In this document: in pieces, positions 9,127-18,142 of the stretch
How the letters are laid out: each line of letters starts with the position of its first letter
Position numbering within the stretch: the stretch's first letter is position 1
The notes under the pieces: model-generated
Databases searched by the model: none
Told to the model about the DNA's origin: nothing
What the model saw: only the letters and a program-made list of their open reading frames with translations
Translations under genes and position numbers: made by a program
NCBI GenBank assembly: GCA_000620205.1
Contig: JHVP01000013.1
Span: forward strand, 62,001 to 126,000
DNA: 64,000 nt
Source of the DNA: Geodermatophilaceae bacterium URHA0031
GTDB taxonomy: Bacteria > Actinomycetota > Actinomycetes > Mycobacteriales > Geodermatophilaceae
Direction of reading: 5' to 3'

Positions 9127-10188
9127 ATGATGGACCCCGGCGAGCGACTGCGCACGAGTCTCGCCGCCGACGTGGCGGTCACGCCTGAGTTCGACAGCCC
9201 CATCGCCATGGAGGCGATGCGGGCCACCCGGGTGCTCCACGCCGCCGACCAGGACCCCTTCCCCGCCCCCGGGCGGATCCGGGTGGTCACGATCGCCAAC
9301 CAGAAGGGCGGCGTCGGCAAGACGACCTCGACGGTCAACCTCGGCGTGGCCCTGGCCATGTACGGGTTGCGGACCCTGGTCATCGATCTGGACCCGCAGG
9401 GCAACGCCAGCACCGCCCTCGGGGTCGAGCACACGGTCGGGACGCTGTCGATCTACGACGCCCTGATCGGGGACAACACCCTGGCCGAGGTCGTCCACCC
9501 CACCACCGCGAGCCCGAACCTGCTCTGCGTGCCGGCGACGATCGACCTGGCCGGTGCCGAGATCGAGCTGGTCTCCGTGGTCGCCCGGGAACACCGGCTG
9601 CGCCGCTCGATCGAGACGTACCTGCACGAGCTCCCCGCCGAGGAGCGGCCGCACTACGTGCTCATCGACTGCTCGCCGTCCCTGGGGCTGCTGACCCTCA
9701 ACGCCCTCGTCGCGGGCGACGAGGTGCTCATCCCCATCCAGTGCGAGTACTACGCGCTCGAGGGCCTCGGCCAGCTGCTCGCCAACATCGACCTGGTCCG
9801 GGCCCACCTGAACCCCGGCATCTCGGTGGGCACCATCCTGCTCACCATGTACGACGGCCGGACCAAGCTCGCCGACCAGGTGGCCGACGAGGTGCGCAAC
9901 CACTTCGGCGACCTGGTGCTCGGCACGGTCATCCCGCGCAACGTCCGGGTCAGCGAGGCACCGGGCTACGGCCAGTCGGTGCTCACCTACGACCCGGGGT
10001 CCCGGGGTTCCACCAGCTACGTCGAGGCGGCGCGCGAGTTCGCCCAGCGGGGCGTGGCCCTGCCGCCGGCCCCGGCTCCCCCGAAGGCCGCGCCACCGCC
10101 CCCGGTCGCCGGCCCCCCGTCGGTGGCCGCGCTGGTGCTCGGCGAGCCGGTCGCCACCCCTTCCCCCCGCGGACGGCACGCGACGTGA
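9127..10188 (+). CDS. parA: Chromosome partitioning ATPase ParA (Soj)
   Basis: ParA is a Walker ATPase that forms nucleoid gradients to pull ParB-parS complexes apart. The 353-residue protein has the deviant Walker A motif KGGVGKTT near residue 60, Walker A' VIDLDPQGN, and Walker [15 protein letters not shown]. The N-terminal 50 residues and the Pro/Ala-rich C-terminal 50 are variable. The ATG at 9127 is selected because GAGGAGG lies at 9112-9118; an in-frame start at 9073 would place the N-terminus inside parS. It is followed by parB after 67 bases. Confidence 0.95.
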   Translation: MMDPGERLRTSLAADVAVTPEFDSPIAMEAMRATRVLHAADQDPFPAPGRIRVVTIANQKGGVGKTTSTVNLGVALAMYGLRTLVIDLDPQGNASTALGVEHTVGTLSIYDALIGDNTLAEVVHPTTASPNLLCVPATIDLAGAEIELVSVVAREHRLRRSIETYLHELPAEERPHYVLIDCSPSLGLLTLNALVAGDEVLIPIQCEYYALEGLGQLLANIDLVRAHLNPGISVGTILLTMYDGRTKLADQVADEVRNHFGDLVLGTVIPRNVRVSEAPGYGQSVLTYDPGSRGSTSYVEAAREFAQRGVALPPAPAPPKAAPPPPVAGPPSVAALVLGEPVATPSPRGRHAT

Positions 10189-10255
10189 CCACCGTGGGCA
10201 CCCAGCTCACCGCCCGGCCGCTGCTGCGGACCCCGGGCACCTGCGAGGAGGACCT

Positions 10256-11305
10256 GTGACGAAGCGCGGCGGTCTCGGCCGGGGCCTGGCGGCTCTCATC
10301 CCCACCAGCGCGCCCGCACCGACGGCGACGCCGGCGGCCCGTGCGGCCGAGGCCGCTGAGGCGGCCGAGGCGGCTGGGGCCGCTGCGGTGGAGCAGACCG
10401 GCGCCACGCCCCCGGACGCCGACGAGGGGCGCACCGCGTCGGTCCACGAGCTGCCGGCCCGGGTGCTCGAGGACGTGGCCGGCGTCCCCGGTGCCTTCCT
10501 CCGCGAGCTCCCGGTCGACGAGGTCGTCCCGAACCCCAAGCAGCCGCGTCAGGTCTTCGACGACGAGGCGCTGGAGGAGCTCACCCACTCGGTGCGCGAG
10601 TTCGGCCTGCTCCAGCCGATCGTCGTCCGCGAGGCCGGTGAGGGCCGGTACGAGCTCATCATGGGCGAGCGCCGGCTGCGGGCCGCCCGGGCCGCCGGGC
10701 TGGAGACGGTGCCGGCCATCGTCCGGGACACCACCGACGACGCGATGCTGCGTGACGCCCTGCTGGAGAACATCCACCGGGTGCAGCTCAACCCGCTGGA
10801 GGAGGCCGCGGCCTACCAGCAGCTGCTGGAGGAGTTCGGGGCCACGCACGAGGAGCTGGCGAGCAAGATCGGTCGCAGCCGCTCGCAGGTCACCAACACC
10901 ATCCGGCTGCTGAAGCTGCCGGTGAAGGTGCAGACCCGGGTCGCCGCCGGGGTCATCTCCGCCGGGCACGCCCGGGCGCTGCTCGGTCTGCCGGAGGCCG
11001 AGGCGCAGGACGCGCTGGCGACCCGGATCGTCGCCGAGGGCATGTCGGTGCGTGCGACCGAGGAGGCGGTGGCGATGGCCGTCGCCGAGAGCCCCACGGC
11101 CGCCCGCCGGACGGCCCGCAAGCTCTCCGCGCCCGGGGTCGAGGACCTCGCCGGCCGGCTCTCCGACGTCTTCGAGACCAAGGTGAAGGTCCAGATCGGC
11201 CGGGCCAAGGGCCGGATCGTCGTCGAGTTCGGCTCGGTGGACGACCTGCAGCGGATCGTCGGGATGATGGCCCCGGACCTCACCGGACGGGGCACGCAGC
11301 CCTGA
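10256..11305 (+). CDS. parB: Chromosome partitioning protein ParB (CTPase, parS-binding)
   Basis: ParB loads at parS and spreads as a CTP-dependent DNA clamp. The 349-residue protein starts [15 protein letters not shown], the usual ParA-stimulating N-terminus, followed by an Ala/Glu-rich linker. The CTP-binding ParB/Srx domain contains [13 protein letters not shown] and [16 protein letters not shown], the helix-turn-helix is [23 protein letters not shown], and the C-terminal dimerisation domain ends near [16 protein letters not shown]. The GTG at 10256 follows a GAGGAGGAC ribosome site. At least four exact parS sites lie in the window. Confidence 0.95.
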   Translation: MTKRGGLGRGLAALIPTSAPAPTATPAARAAEAAEAAEAAGAAAVEQTGATPPDADEGRTASVHELPARVLEDVAGVPGAFLRELPVDEVVPNPKQPRQVFDDEALEELTHSVREFGLLQPIVVREAGEGRYELIMGERRLRAARAAGLETVPAIVRDTTDDAMLRDALLENIHRVQLNPLEEAAAYQQLLEEFGATHEELASKIGRSRSQVTNTIRLLKLPVKVQTRVAAGVISAGHARALLGLPEAEAQDALATRIVAEGMSVRATEEAVAMAVAESPTAARRTARKLSAPGVEDLAGRLSDVFETKVKVQIGRAKGRIVVEFGSVDDLQRIVGMMAPDLTGRGTQP

Positions 11306-11308
11306 GCT

Positions 11309-11335
11309 GCCTGTTCCGTCACTGACGGAACAGGC
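11309..11335. terminator. Hairpin terminator between convergent parB and ddl-like genes
   Basis: The arms CCTGTTCCGTC (11310-11320) and GACGGAACAGG (11324-11334) pair perfectly around a 3-base loop, and one more G-C pair extends the stem. No T-run follows. Placement between two convergent stops suggests a bidirectional terminator. Confidence 0.75.
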
Positions 11336-11339
11336 GGGA

Positions 11340-12320
11340 CTACCCGGCGGCGCGGGCGAGGAGCCGGCCGAGGACGTCGCCGAGCCGGTACCCGGCCGCC
11401 TCGACCGCCATCGGGAACATCGACGTCTCGGTCAGCCCGGGCGAGACGTTCACCTCGAGGAAGTGCACCTCGCCGTCCGGGGTGACGATGGCATCCGTGC
11501 GGGACAGCCCGGCCAGGCCGAGCACCTCGTGCACCCGCAGCGCGACCTCGGCCGCGCGCGCCGCGACGGCCTCGGAGACCCGGGCCGGGGCGTGGTACTC
11601 CGTCATCCCGGGCGTGTAGCGCGAGGTGTAGTCGAAGACGCCGGACTCGGGGGCGATCTCGACCGCCGGCAGCGCCTCGGGCCCCTCCCCCAGGTCGACG
11701 ACGGACACCGCCAGCTCGACCCCGTCGACGAAGCGCTCCACCATGACCGTGTCGCCGTAGGCGAAGCAGCTGACCATCGTCGCCGGCAGGTCCTCCACCC
11801 GGCTGATCTTCTGCACGCCGAGCGCCGAGCCGCCCGAGGCCGGCTTGACCATCAGCGGCAGCCCGAGCCGGGCGACGATGAGGTCCAGCACCGCGCCGGC
11901 GCCCAGCTCGCGGAACGTGCTGTGCGGGAGCGCGACCCAGTCCGGTGTCCGGACACCGGCCGAGCGCACGACCGACTTGGCCGCCGGCTTGTCCCAGGCC
12001 AGGCGGCAGGCCGCGGCGGGCGAGCCGACGTAGGGCACGCCGGCCAGGTCCAGCACCGCGCGCAGGGCGCCGTCCTCGCCGGTGGCGCCGTGCAGGGCGA
12101 TGAACACCGCGTCCACGGGTGCTGCCGACAGCCCGGGCAGCAGCTCGGCGTCCGCGTCGTGCAGCTCGGCCTCGACCCCGGCGCGGGTGAGCGCCTCGAC
12201 CACCTGGCCGCCGGAGTTGATGCTGACCTCCCGCTCGAAGGTCAGCCCGCCGGCGAGCACGAGGGCGCGCAGCGGGTCGGTGCGGGGTGCCTCCACCGGT
12301 GCGGCGGCCGGCTCGCTCAT
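11340..12320 (-). CDS. D-alanine--D-alanine ligase family ATP-grasp enzyme
   Basis: Ddl joins two D-Ala molecules using ATP to make the peptidoglycan stem precursor. The 326-residue protein has the family landmarks: GGLTFEREVSINSG near residue 24 (Ddl proteins have GGxSxEhxvS), VDAVFIALHGATGEDGALRAVLDLAGVPYVGS, the ATP-grasp segment LPLMVKPASGGSALGV, and the metal/substrate region HFLEVNVSPGLTETSMFP. It could be the main Ddl or a paralogue of related specificity; a second ddl would lie outside the window. The ATG overlaps the upstream aminotransferase stop (ATGA, 12317-12320), so the two are translationally coupled and presumably act together in amino-acid or wall metabolism. Confidence 0.82.
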   Translation of the reverse strand: MSEPAAAPVEAPRTDPLRALVLAGGLTFEREVSINSGGQVVEALTRAGVEAELHDADAELLPGLSAAPVDAVFIALHGATGEDGALRAVLDLAGVPYVGSPAAACRLAWDKPAAKSVVRSAGVRTPDWVALPHSTFRELGAGAVLDLIVARLGLPLMVKPASGGSALGVQKISRVEDLPATMVSCFAYGDTVMVERFVDGVELAVSVVDLGEGPEALPAVEIAPESGVFDYTSRYTPGMTEYHAPARVSEAVAARAAEVALRVHEVLGLAGLSRTDAIVTPDGEVHFLEVNVSPGLTETSMFPMAVEAAGYRLGDVLGRLLARAAG

Positions 12321-13699
12321 GGGTGACGGTCCTCGTCTGCGTGGGGGGCGGACACCGCGCGGAACGTGCCGGTGTCCACCGCGTCGAAGGTGGAGTGCAG
12401 GTCGAGCTCGGCCTCGATGACCCGGGCCAGCCGGCGCACGCCCTCCCGGATCCGGTCCGGTTCGGGGTAGCAGTAGGACAGCCGCATGTACTCCCGGCCC
12501 TGGCCGTCGGCGTAGAAGCCGATGCCCGGCACGTACGCGACGTGCGCGGCGACCGCCCGGGGCTGCATGAGCTTGGCGTCGAGCCCGTGCGGCAGCTTCA
12601 GCCACACGTAGAAACCGCCGTCCGGCCGGGTCCAGGTGGTGCCGGGCGGCATGAGCGCGGTCAGCGACTCCAGGGTCGCGTCGCGGCGCTCGCGGTACAG
12701 CTCGGTGAAGACCTTGATCTGCTGGCGCCACGGCTGGGTGTCCAGGTACCGGGCGACCGCGTACTGGGTCAGCGACGGCGGGCACAGCACCTGCGCCTCG
12801 GTGGCCAGCACCAGCTTCTCGCGGACGGCCAGCGGGGCCAGCACCCAGCCGACCCGCAGCCCCGGGGAGAAGGTCTTCGAGAACGAGCCCAGGTAGATGA
12901 CCCGCTCCTCGTTGCGGGCCCGCAGCGCGCGCATCGGCTCGTGGTCGAAGCCCAGCAGCCCGTAGGGGTTGTCCTCGATGACCAGCAGGTCGTACTGCTC
13001 GGCGATCGCCACGACCCGCTCGCGGCGGGGTTCGGAGAGGGTGATGCCGGCCGGGTTGTGGAAGTTCGGCACCGTGTAGAGGAACTTGACCCGCTCCCCG
13101 CGGGCCCGGCACTCCAGCAGCGCCTGCTCCAGCGCCTCGGGGATCAGGCCGTCGTCGTCCATGGCGACGTGCCGGACCCGCGCCTGCGCGGCCTGGAAGA
13201 CGCCCAGCGCACCGACGTAGGACGGCGCCTCGGCCAGGATGACGTCACCGGGGTCGACGAACACCCGGGTGACCAGGTCCAGCCCCTGCTGGGAGCCCAC
13301 GGTGACGACGACCTCGCTGGGCCGGGCGTCGGTGATGCCCTCCAGGGCCATCACGTCGCAGATCCGCTCGCGCAGCCGCGGGTCGCCCTGGCCGGAGCCG
13401 TACTGCAGGGTCTGCGCGCCCATCCCGGAGACGAGCTCACCGATCATCGAGCCGACCGCGTCCAGCGGCAGGGCGGTGACCGCGGGCATGCCGCCGGCCA
13501 GCGAGACGACCTCGGGGCGGCTGACCACGGAGAACAGCGCCCGGATCTCCGAGCTCTTCATGCCGTGGGTGCGTGCTGCGTACCGGTCCGCCAGGGGGTC
13601 CAGCCGCGGGTGCCGCGGGGAGACGTGCGGGGACGCACCGCTGGAGTACGCCCCGGCCTGACCGGTTCCGACCGCGTGGTCGGGCACAGGAGGGGTCAC
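12317..13699 (-). CDS. PLP-dependent aminotransferase (class I/II, LysN/2-aminoadipate type)
   Basis: This is a fold-type I PLP enzyme of 460 residues. Visible landmarks are LAGGMPAVTALPLDA (substrate loop), TVGSQQGLDLVTRVFVDPGD (cofactor phosphate region), YTVPNFHNPAGITLS (Asn ligand), IEDNPYGLL (Asp to the pyridine N) and the Schiff-base lysine in YLGSFSKTFSPGLRVGW near residue 300. Such proteins include 2-aminoadipate, aromatic and branched-chain transaminases; the substrate cannot be fixed here. The first 35 residues are variable. The GTG at 13699 is supported by TAGACT (13712-13707) seven bases upstream, fitting a leaderless or near-leaderless transcript. It is coupled to the Ddl-like gene. 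Confidence 0.85.
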   Translation of the reverse strand: MTPPVPDHAVGTGQAGAYSSGASPHVSPRHPRLDPLADRYAARTHGMKSSEIRALFSVVSRPEVVSLAGGMPAVTALPLDAVGSMIGELVSGMGAQTLQYGSGQGDPRLRERICDVMALEGITDARPSEVVVTVGSQQGLDLVTRVFVDPGDVILAEAPSYVGALGVFQAAQARVRHVAMDDDGLIPEALEQALLECRARGERVKFLYTVPNFHNPAGITLSEPRRERVVAIAEQYDLLVIEDNPYGLLGFDHEPMRALRARNEERVIYLGSFSKTFSPGLRVGWVLAPLAVREKLVLATEAQVLCPPSLTQYAVARYLDTQPWRQQIKVFTELYRERRDATLESLTALMPPGTTWTRPDGGFYVWLKLPHGLDAKLMQPRAVAAHVAYVPGIGFYADGQGREYMRLSYCYPEPDRIREGVRRLARVIEAELDLHSTFDAVDTGTFRAVSAPHADEDRHP

Positions 13700-13756
13700 C
13701 TCTCGGAGTCTAAGCTGCGTGGCCGGACCGGTCCGTCCCCGGCGCGCCGGAGCGGG

Positions 13757-14887
13757 TCAGGCGGTGGGCGAGCTCAGCCGGGGCGGCAGCAGGAAGGTGC
13801 CGGTCGCCGGGTCGGCGTCGGCGGGCAGGAACAGCCGCTGGACGGCGGCGACCACGGCCTGGGCCACCGTGCTCCGCGTGCGGGCGTCGAGCAGCAGCAG
13901 CCGGTCGACCGGGTGGGACAGGTAGCCGCAGTCGATCCGGACGGCCGGCATCCGGGTCATCCGGAGGATGTCCCAGGTCTTCGGGTGCGAGCCGCAGTCG
14001 AGCATGCCGGTGCGGGCGATGACCTCGCGCCGGACCAGGTTGGCGAACTCCTCGCCCACCGTCGAGCTCGCCCCGGACCCGGTCCCGTAGTAGTAGCTGG
14101 CCACGCCGCGGGCGTGCGCCGAGCCGTGCGCCTCCATGTGCAGCGAGAGGAACAGGTCGGCGCGGGTCTCGTTGGCGAACGCGGTGCGGTCCCCGACGTC
14201 GGGGTCCCCGGCGCGACCGCGGGTCAGGTAGACGGTGGCGCCCGCGGCGGCCAGCCGGCCCTCGATCCGGGAGGCGAGGTCGAAGACCAGGTCGGACTCG
14301 GTGGTCTCCCCCGCGGTGTAGCCGGTGTCCTCGCCGCCGTGACCCGGGTCGACGACGATGACGCGGCCGATGAGGTGCGAGCCCGACTCGACCATCGAGG
14401 CGCTCTGCCGCAGCAGCTGCGGACGGCCACCGGTGACCCGGCGGCCGAGCTGCTTGAGCGCACGCAGGGTGGCCGGGCCGCAGGTGCCGTCGGCGGTCAG
14501 GCCGTAGTCCCGCTGGAAGGTGCGCAGCCCGGACTCGGTCTCCGCGCCCAGGATGCCGTCGGCCCGGCCGGCGTCGTAGCCCAGCTCGAGCAGCAGCTCC
14601 TGCAGCCGGCGGACGTCGTCACCGCGGGCCGGGTGCTCGGGGTCGTAGCGGAGCAGCCGGTCGCCCAGCGACCAGCGGGCCTCGTTCAGCGCCCGGTAGG
14701 TCTCATCGCCCACCCGGCCGTCGACGGACAGCCCGCGGACCTGCTGGAAGTGTCGGACGGCGAGCTCGGTCGCCTGATCGTACTCGGCAGCCGGGGTGGG
14801 CTCGCCGTCGAGCAGCTCGAGGGACCGGAGGACCGCCTGCACCTCGGCCACGAAGGGACCGGTGCTGCCGGGTCGCAGGACGTCCAT
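13757..14887 (-). CDS. cwlM: CwlM-like N-acetylmuramoyl-L-alanine amidase-family protein
   Basis: The 376-residue product has two peptidoglycan-binding repeats (about residues 5-68 and 88-148) followed by an Amidase_3 domain (about 175-350), the architecture of mycobacterial CwlM, and has no signal peptide. CwlM is reported as a cytoplasmic regulator of peptidoglycan precursor synthesis rather than a lytic enzyme. Putative zinc ligands His183 (DPGHGGED), Glu198 and His250 (SLHMEAHG) are kept, but the segment around residue 319 reads IDCGYLSHP, with Asp where active amidases have Glu. Its neighbourhood of trx genes, murJ and parAB matches the mycobacterial locus. Confidence 0.88.
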   Translation of the reverse strand: MDVLRPGSTGPFVAEVQAVLRSLELLDGEPTPAAEYDQATELAVRHFQQVRGLSVDGRVGDETYRALNEARWSLGDRLLRYDPEHPARGDDVRRLQELLLELGYDAGRADGILGAETESGLRTFQRDYGLTADGTCGPATLRALKQLGRRVTGGRPQLLRQSASMVESGSHLIGRVIVVDPGHGGEDTGYTAGETTESDLVFDLASRIEGRLAAAGATVYLTRGRAGDPDVGDRTAFANETRADLFLSLHMEAHGSAHARGVASYYYGTGSGASSTVGEEFANLVRREVIARTGMLDCGSHPKTWDILRMTRMPAVRIDCGYLSHPVDRLLLLDARTRSTVAQAVVAAVQRLFLPADADPATGTFLLPPRLSSPTA

Positions 14888-14972
14888 GCGGCGGTCGTCG
14901 CTCCTGTCCTCTGGGATCGGGCCGGTGGGGGATCACGCTCATCGACGATTGTGGCATCCCCGCCGGGACCGA

Positions 14973-15008
14973 CGAGGCCCGCCGGTCCAGGGGGACGGGC
15001 GGGCCTCG
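14973..15008 (-). terminator. Terminator after trxA
   Basis: The arms CGAGGCCCGCC (14973-14983) and GGCGGGCCTCG (14998-15008) form an 11-bp G/C-rich stem with a 14-base loop. It lies in the 157-bp gap between the trxA stop and cwlM, so it would end the mutT4-to-trxA transcript. Confidence 0.65.
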
Positions 15009-15044
15009 GTGGTCACGCGGTGCCGGCAGGAGGCCGGCGTTCGC

Positions 15045-15374
15045 TCACAGGTAGTCGGAGAGGTCGGACAGGATGGCGCCCTTGGGCTTGGCACCGATGA
15101 TGCTCTTGACCGGCTTGCCGCCCTGGAAGACGGTCATCGTCGGGATCGACATGACCTGGTAGTCGCGGGCGATCTGCGGGTTCTCGTCGATGTTGAGCTT
15201 GGCGATGGTCAGCTTGTCGGCGTGCTCGGCGGCGATCTCCTCGAGCACCGGGGCGACCATCTTGCACGGCCCGCACCACTCGGCCCAGAAGTCGACGAGG
15301 ACGGGCTTGTCGCTGCCCAGGACGTCACTGGCGAAGCTGGCGTCGGTGACGGTCACGGTGTTCTTGCCGGCCAT
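15045..15374 (-). CDS. trxA: Thioredoxin
   Basis: Thioredoxin is the small cytoplasmic protein-disulfide reductant. The 109-residue product has the active site WCGPC at residues 33-37 within VLVDFWAEWCGPCK, the cis-proline loop SIPTMTVF, and GGKPVKSIIGAKPK before the last helix, so it is a complete classical thioredoxin. It lies 35 bases downstream of its own reductase on the same strand; the pair should be cotranscribed. Confidence 0.96.
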   Translation of the reverse strand: MAGKNTVTVTDASFASDVLGSDKPVLVDFWAEWCGPCKMVAPVLEEIAAEHADKLTIAKLNIDENPQIARDYQVMSIPTMTVFQGGKPVKSIIGAKPKGAILSDLSDYL

Positions 15375-15409
15375 GGGTGTTGCTCCTTCTCGTGGGGGGA
15401 GGGTGGGGT

Positions 15410-16426
15410 TCAGCGCTCGTCGAAGGTCTCGGCGAGCCAGCGCTCGGCGTCCATCGCGGCGGCGGCACCGGTGCCGGCCGAGGTGATCGCCTGCCGGTAG
15501 ATGTGGTCCACGACGTCGCCACAGGCGAACACGCCGTCGATGCTGGTGTTGGTCGTCGGGTGGTCGACCACGACGTAGCCCTCGTCGTCCAGCTTCAGCT
15601 GGCCGACGAACAGCTCGGTGCGGGGGTCGTGGCCGATGGCGACGAAGACGCCGGAGACCGGCAGCTGCTCGGTCGCGCCGGTGGCCACGTCGGTCAGCTC
15701 GACGGCGTCGACGGTGTTCTCGCCGTGCACGTCGGTGACCTGCTTGCCCAGCGCCCAGCGGATCTTCTCGTTGTCCTGCGCCCGCTTGACCATGATCTTG
15801 GACGCCCGCAGCTCCTCGCGGCGGTGCACCACGGTGACCGACTTGGCGAACCGGGTCAGGAAGGTGGCCTCCTCCATCGCGGAGTCGCCACCGCCGACCA
15901 CGGCGATGTCCTGGTCGCGGAAGAAGAAGCCGTCACAGGTCGCACAGGCCGACACGCCACGGCCGAGCAGGCGCTGCTCGTTGTCCAGGCCGAGGTAGCG
16001 GTACTTCGAGCCGGTCGCCACGATCACCGCGTGCGCCCGGTGCACCTCGTCGCCGACCTTGACGATCTTGGGGGTGGCCTCGAGGTCGACCTTGGTCACG
16101 TCGCGGGCGACCAGCTCGGCGCCGAAGCGCTCGGCCTGGGTGCGCATGTCGTCCATCAGCTGGGGGCCCTGCACGCCCTCGGGGAAGCCGGGGAAGTTCT
16201 CCACCTCGGTGGTGGTCATCAGCGCGCCGCCGAACTGGGAGCCCTCGAACACCAGCGGGTGCAGGTTGGCGCGCGCAGCGTAGGTGGCTGCGGTGTACCC
16301 CGCCGGCCCGGACCCGATGATGATCAGGTCGCGGATCCCGTCGTGCTCGGCCGGCGGGATCGCCGGCGCGGCGCTGGTCGGGACCGTCAGGCCGGGGGAG
16401 GTGTCATTGCTCGTCACGGGCGGCAC
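15410..16426 (-). CDS. trxB: Thioredoxin-disulfide reductase
   Basis: TrxB transfers electrons from NADPH through FAD to thioredoxin. The protein has the FAD Rossmann motif [18 protein letters not shown] near residue 36, the redox pair CATC (161-164), the NADPH motif [12 protein letters not shown], and the FAD-binding [23 protein letters not shown]. The GTG at 16426 is used because TACCCT at 16439-16434 is seven bases upstream, matching the leaderless pattern elsewhere in the window; a second GTG at 16417 is only three codons on and cannot be excluded. It precedes trxA and follows the pseudokinase gene by about 35 bases. Confidence 0.94.
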   Translation of the reverse strand: MPPVTSNDTSPGLTVPTSAAPAIPPAEHDGIRDLIIIGSGPAGYTAATYAARANLHPLVFEGSQFGGALMTTTEVENFPGFPEGVQGPQLMDDMRTQAERFGAELVARDVTKVDLEATPKIVKVGDEVHRAHAVIVATGSKYRYLGLDNEQRLLGRGVSACATCDGFFFRDQDIAVVGGGDSAMEEATFLTRFAKSVTVVHRREELRASKIMVKRAQDNEKIRWALGKQVTDVHGENTVDAVELTDVATGATEQLPVSGVFVAIGHDPRTELFVGQLKLDDEGYVVVDHPTTNTSIDGVFACGDVVDHIYRQAITSAGTGAAAAMDAERWLAETFDER

Positions 16427-16461
16427 AACGGACAGGGTAGGTGCCGCATTCCCCCAGCCCG

Positions 16462-18072
16462 TCAGCGTGCGGCGGTGACGGCGACCTCGGCCAGGTCGGC
16501 CTGGAAGCCGTCCGGGACGCCGGTCAGGCCGGTGACCCACACCAGCACGTAGCGGGCCGTCACCGGGGCGCTGAAGGCGACGTCGTCGGTGCCGGTCAGC
16601 TTTGCCGTCCCTGCGACCGGGAACGCGTCCAGGTCGCCGTCGGGGGCGTCGCCGGTGCGCACCTCGACGGTGGAACCGGGGAGCGTGGTGGTGATCCTGA
16701 CGCCGGCCAGGGCCTGCGCGCTGCCGAGGTCGTAGCGGACGCCGACGCCGGGCTTGAGGTTGCCGAACGCCGCCGAGCCGCGGTAGGTCACGGTCGACCA
16801 CGCGGTGGCGGGGTCGCCGTCGACGCTGCGCTGCACGTCGTCGTCGTTCTCCGGGTCGCCGTCGCCGAACGGGTTGTAGATCGTCGCGCCGGTCACCGGG
16901 ACGACGGCGCCGGCCACCGGGGCGGCCGGGCTGCTCGGCGCGGGGGCGGAGGTCGGGCCGGCGGGCGCGGAGGCGCTCGGGGTGGACCCCGCCTGGTCGA
17001 CGCTGCCGGCGACGGACAGCACGTTGTTGCCGAACCACAGCGCGAAGGCGATCACCAGGGCCAGCGCGAGCAGCGGCAGCCCGACGACGGCGAGCCGGCG
17101 GCGCGCGCTGTTCGAGCCGCGGTGCTCGTCGGCGGGTGCGTCGTCGGTGTCGAAGGTCTCGCCCCAGTCGAGCTCGTCCTCCTCGGCGGCGGGTGCCGCG
17201 GGACGGGGCGGGAGCGGCCGGCCGGGCGTCGCACCGGGCACCGGGGGCAGCGCGCCCCGCTCCAGGCGCACCGGTCCGTCGTCGGGGGTGTCCTCCCGGC
17301 GCTCGCGGAGCCGGCGCATCCAGCCGCTGTCGGTGTACCCGTCGGGCCGGACGGACTCCTGGGGGCCGGTGCCCGGCCGCGGCGGGGCGGCCAGCATCGC
17401 CACCATGGTGCTGACGCTGGACAGCCCGGTCGCCGGGTCGTCGGACCGCGCCCGGCGGACCAGGGCGGCCAGCTCGGGCGAGGCGATCCCGGCGCGGCCG
17501 GCGTCCTGGGGTCGGGAGCCGGTGAGGCAGAGCTCCAGCAGCGCACCCAGGGCGGCGATGTCGCCCTTCTCGGTGCCGCTGGCCGCGGGGACCGACAGCA
17601 GCCCGACCAGCCCGCCGGGCCGGAGCACCACGTGCTCGGGGGTCAGCCCGCCGACCGCCAGGCCGACCCGGTGGGCCTCGGCGACGCCCTCGGCGAGCCG
17701 GCGCACCAGCGACCGGGCCTCCCGCTCGGGCAGCGGGCCGTCGGTGGCCAGCCGGTCGGAGAGCCGGACGCCCTCGATCCACTCGTTGACCACGTAGGCG
17801 GCGCCGCCGGACTCGGCGCTCCCGGTGCCCTCGGCGGCGTCGTAGACCATCGCCAGGGCCGGGGTGGCCAGCCCGCCGGCGGTCAGCGCACGGGTGATCC
17901 ACTCCCGGGCGGCCGGGCCGCCGGGGGTGTGCACCCGCAGCGCCACGTCGCGGTTGAGCACCCGGTCACGGGCGCGCCAGGAGCGGATGACCCCGGTCGC
18001 GGTCTCCTCGTCGGGCGCGACCTGGTCGAGCGGGCGGTAGCGGTCGGGCAGGCCCGTTGTCGTCGACGTCAC
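16462..18072 (-). CDS. Membrane pseudokinase with extracytoplasmic C-terminal domain
   Basis: The 536-residue protein has a protein-kinase-like N-terminal half (about 15-235). The catalytic loop is degenerate: [14 protein letters not shown] stands where HRDxKxxN should be, and no DFG motif is visible, so it is probably a pseudokinase. One membrane helix ([22 protein letters not shown], about 324-346) follows a low-complexity linker. The outer part is Pro/Ala/Ser-rich and then a beta-rich domain with [15 protein letters not shown], resembling discoidin/F5-8C sugar-binding folds. In mycobacteria a similar pseudokinase is fused to MurJ and recruits FhaA; here it is a separate gene just downstream of murJ. 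The start is uncertain. Confidence 0.8.
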   Translation of the reverse strand: MTSTTTGLPDRYRPLDQVAPDEETATGVIRSWRARDRVLNRDVALRVHTPGGPAAREWITRALTAGGLATPALAMVYDAAEGTGSAESGGAAYVVNEWIEGVRLSDRLATDGPLPEREARSLVRRLAEGVAEAHRVGLAVGGLTPEHVVLRPGGLVGLLSVPAASGTEKGDIAALGALLELCLTGSRPQDAGRAGIASPELAALVRRARSDDPATGLSSVSTMVAMLAAPPRPGTGPQESVRPDGYTDSGWMRRLRERREDTPDDGPVRLERGALPPVPGATPGRPLPPRPAAPAAEEDELDWGETFDTDDAPADEHRGSNSARRRLAVVGLPLLALALVIAFALWFGNNVLSVAGSVDQAGSTPSASAPAGPTSAPAPSSPAAPVAGAVVPVTGATIYNPFGDGDPENDDDVQRSVDGDPATAWSTVTYRGSAAFGNLKPGVGVRYDLGSAQALAGVRITTTLPGSTVEVRTGDAPDGDLDAFPVAGTAKLTGTDDVAFSAPVTARYVLVWVTGLTGVPDGFQADLAEVAVTAAR

Positions 18073-18142
18073 GGACGCTGCCGACCCCCTGCTCGCTCGC
18101 TGCCGGGGACGGCGTCCCCGGACCGGGCGCCGGACACCCGCG

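Noticed and set aside
12287-15100. Very long plus-strand frame (937 codons) opposite ddl, aminotransferase and cwlM
   Set aside because: It spans three well-supported minus-strand genes and has only Gly/Arg/Val-rich shadow composition.
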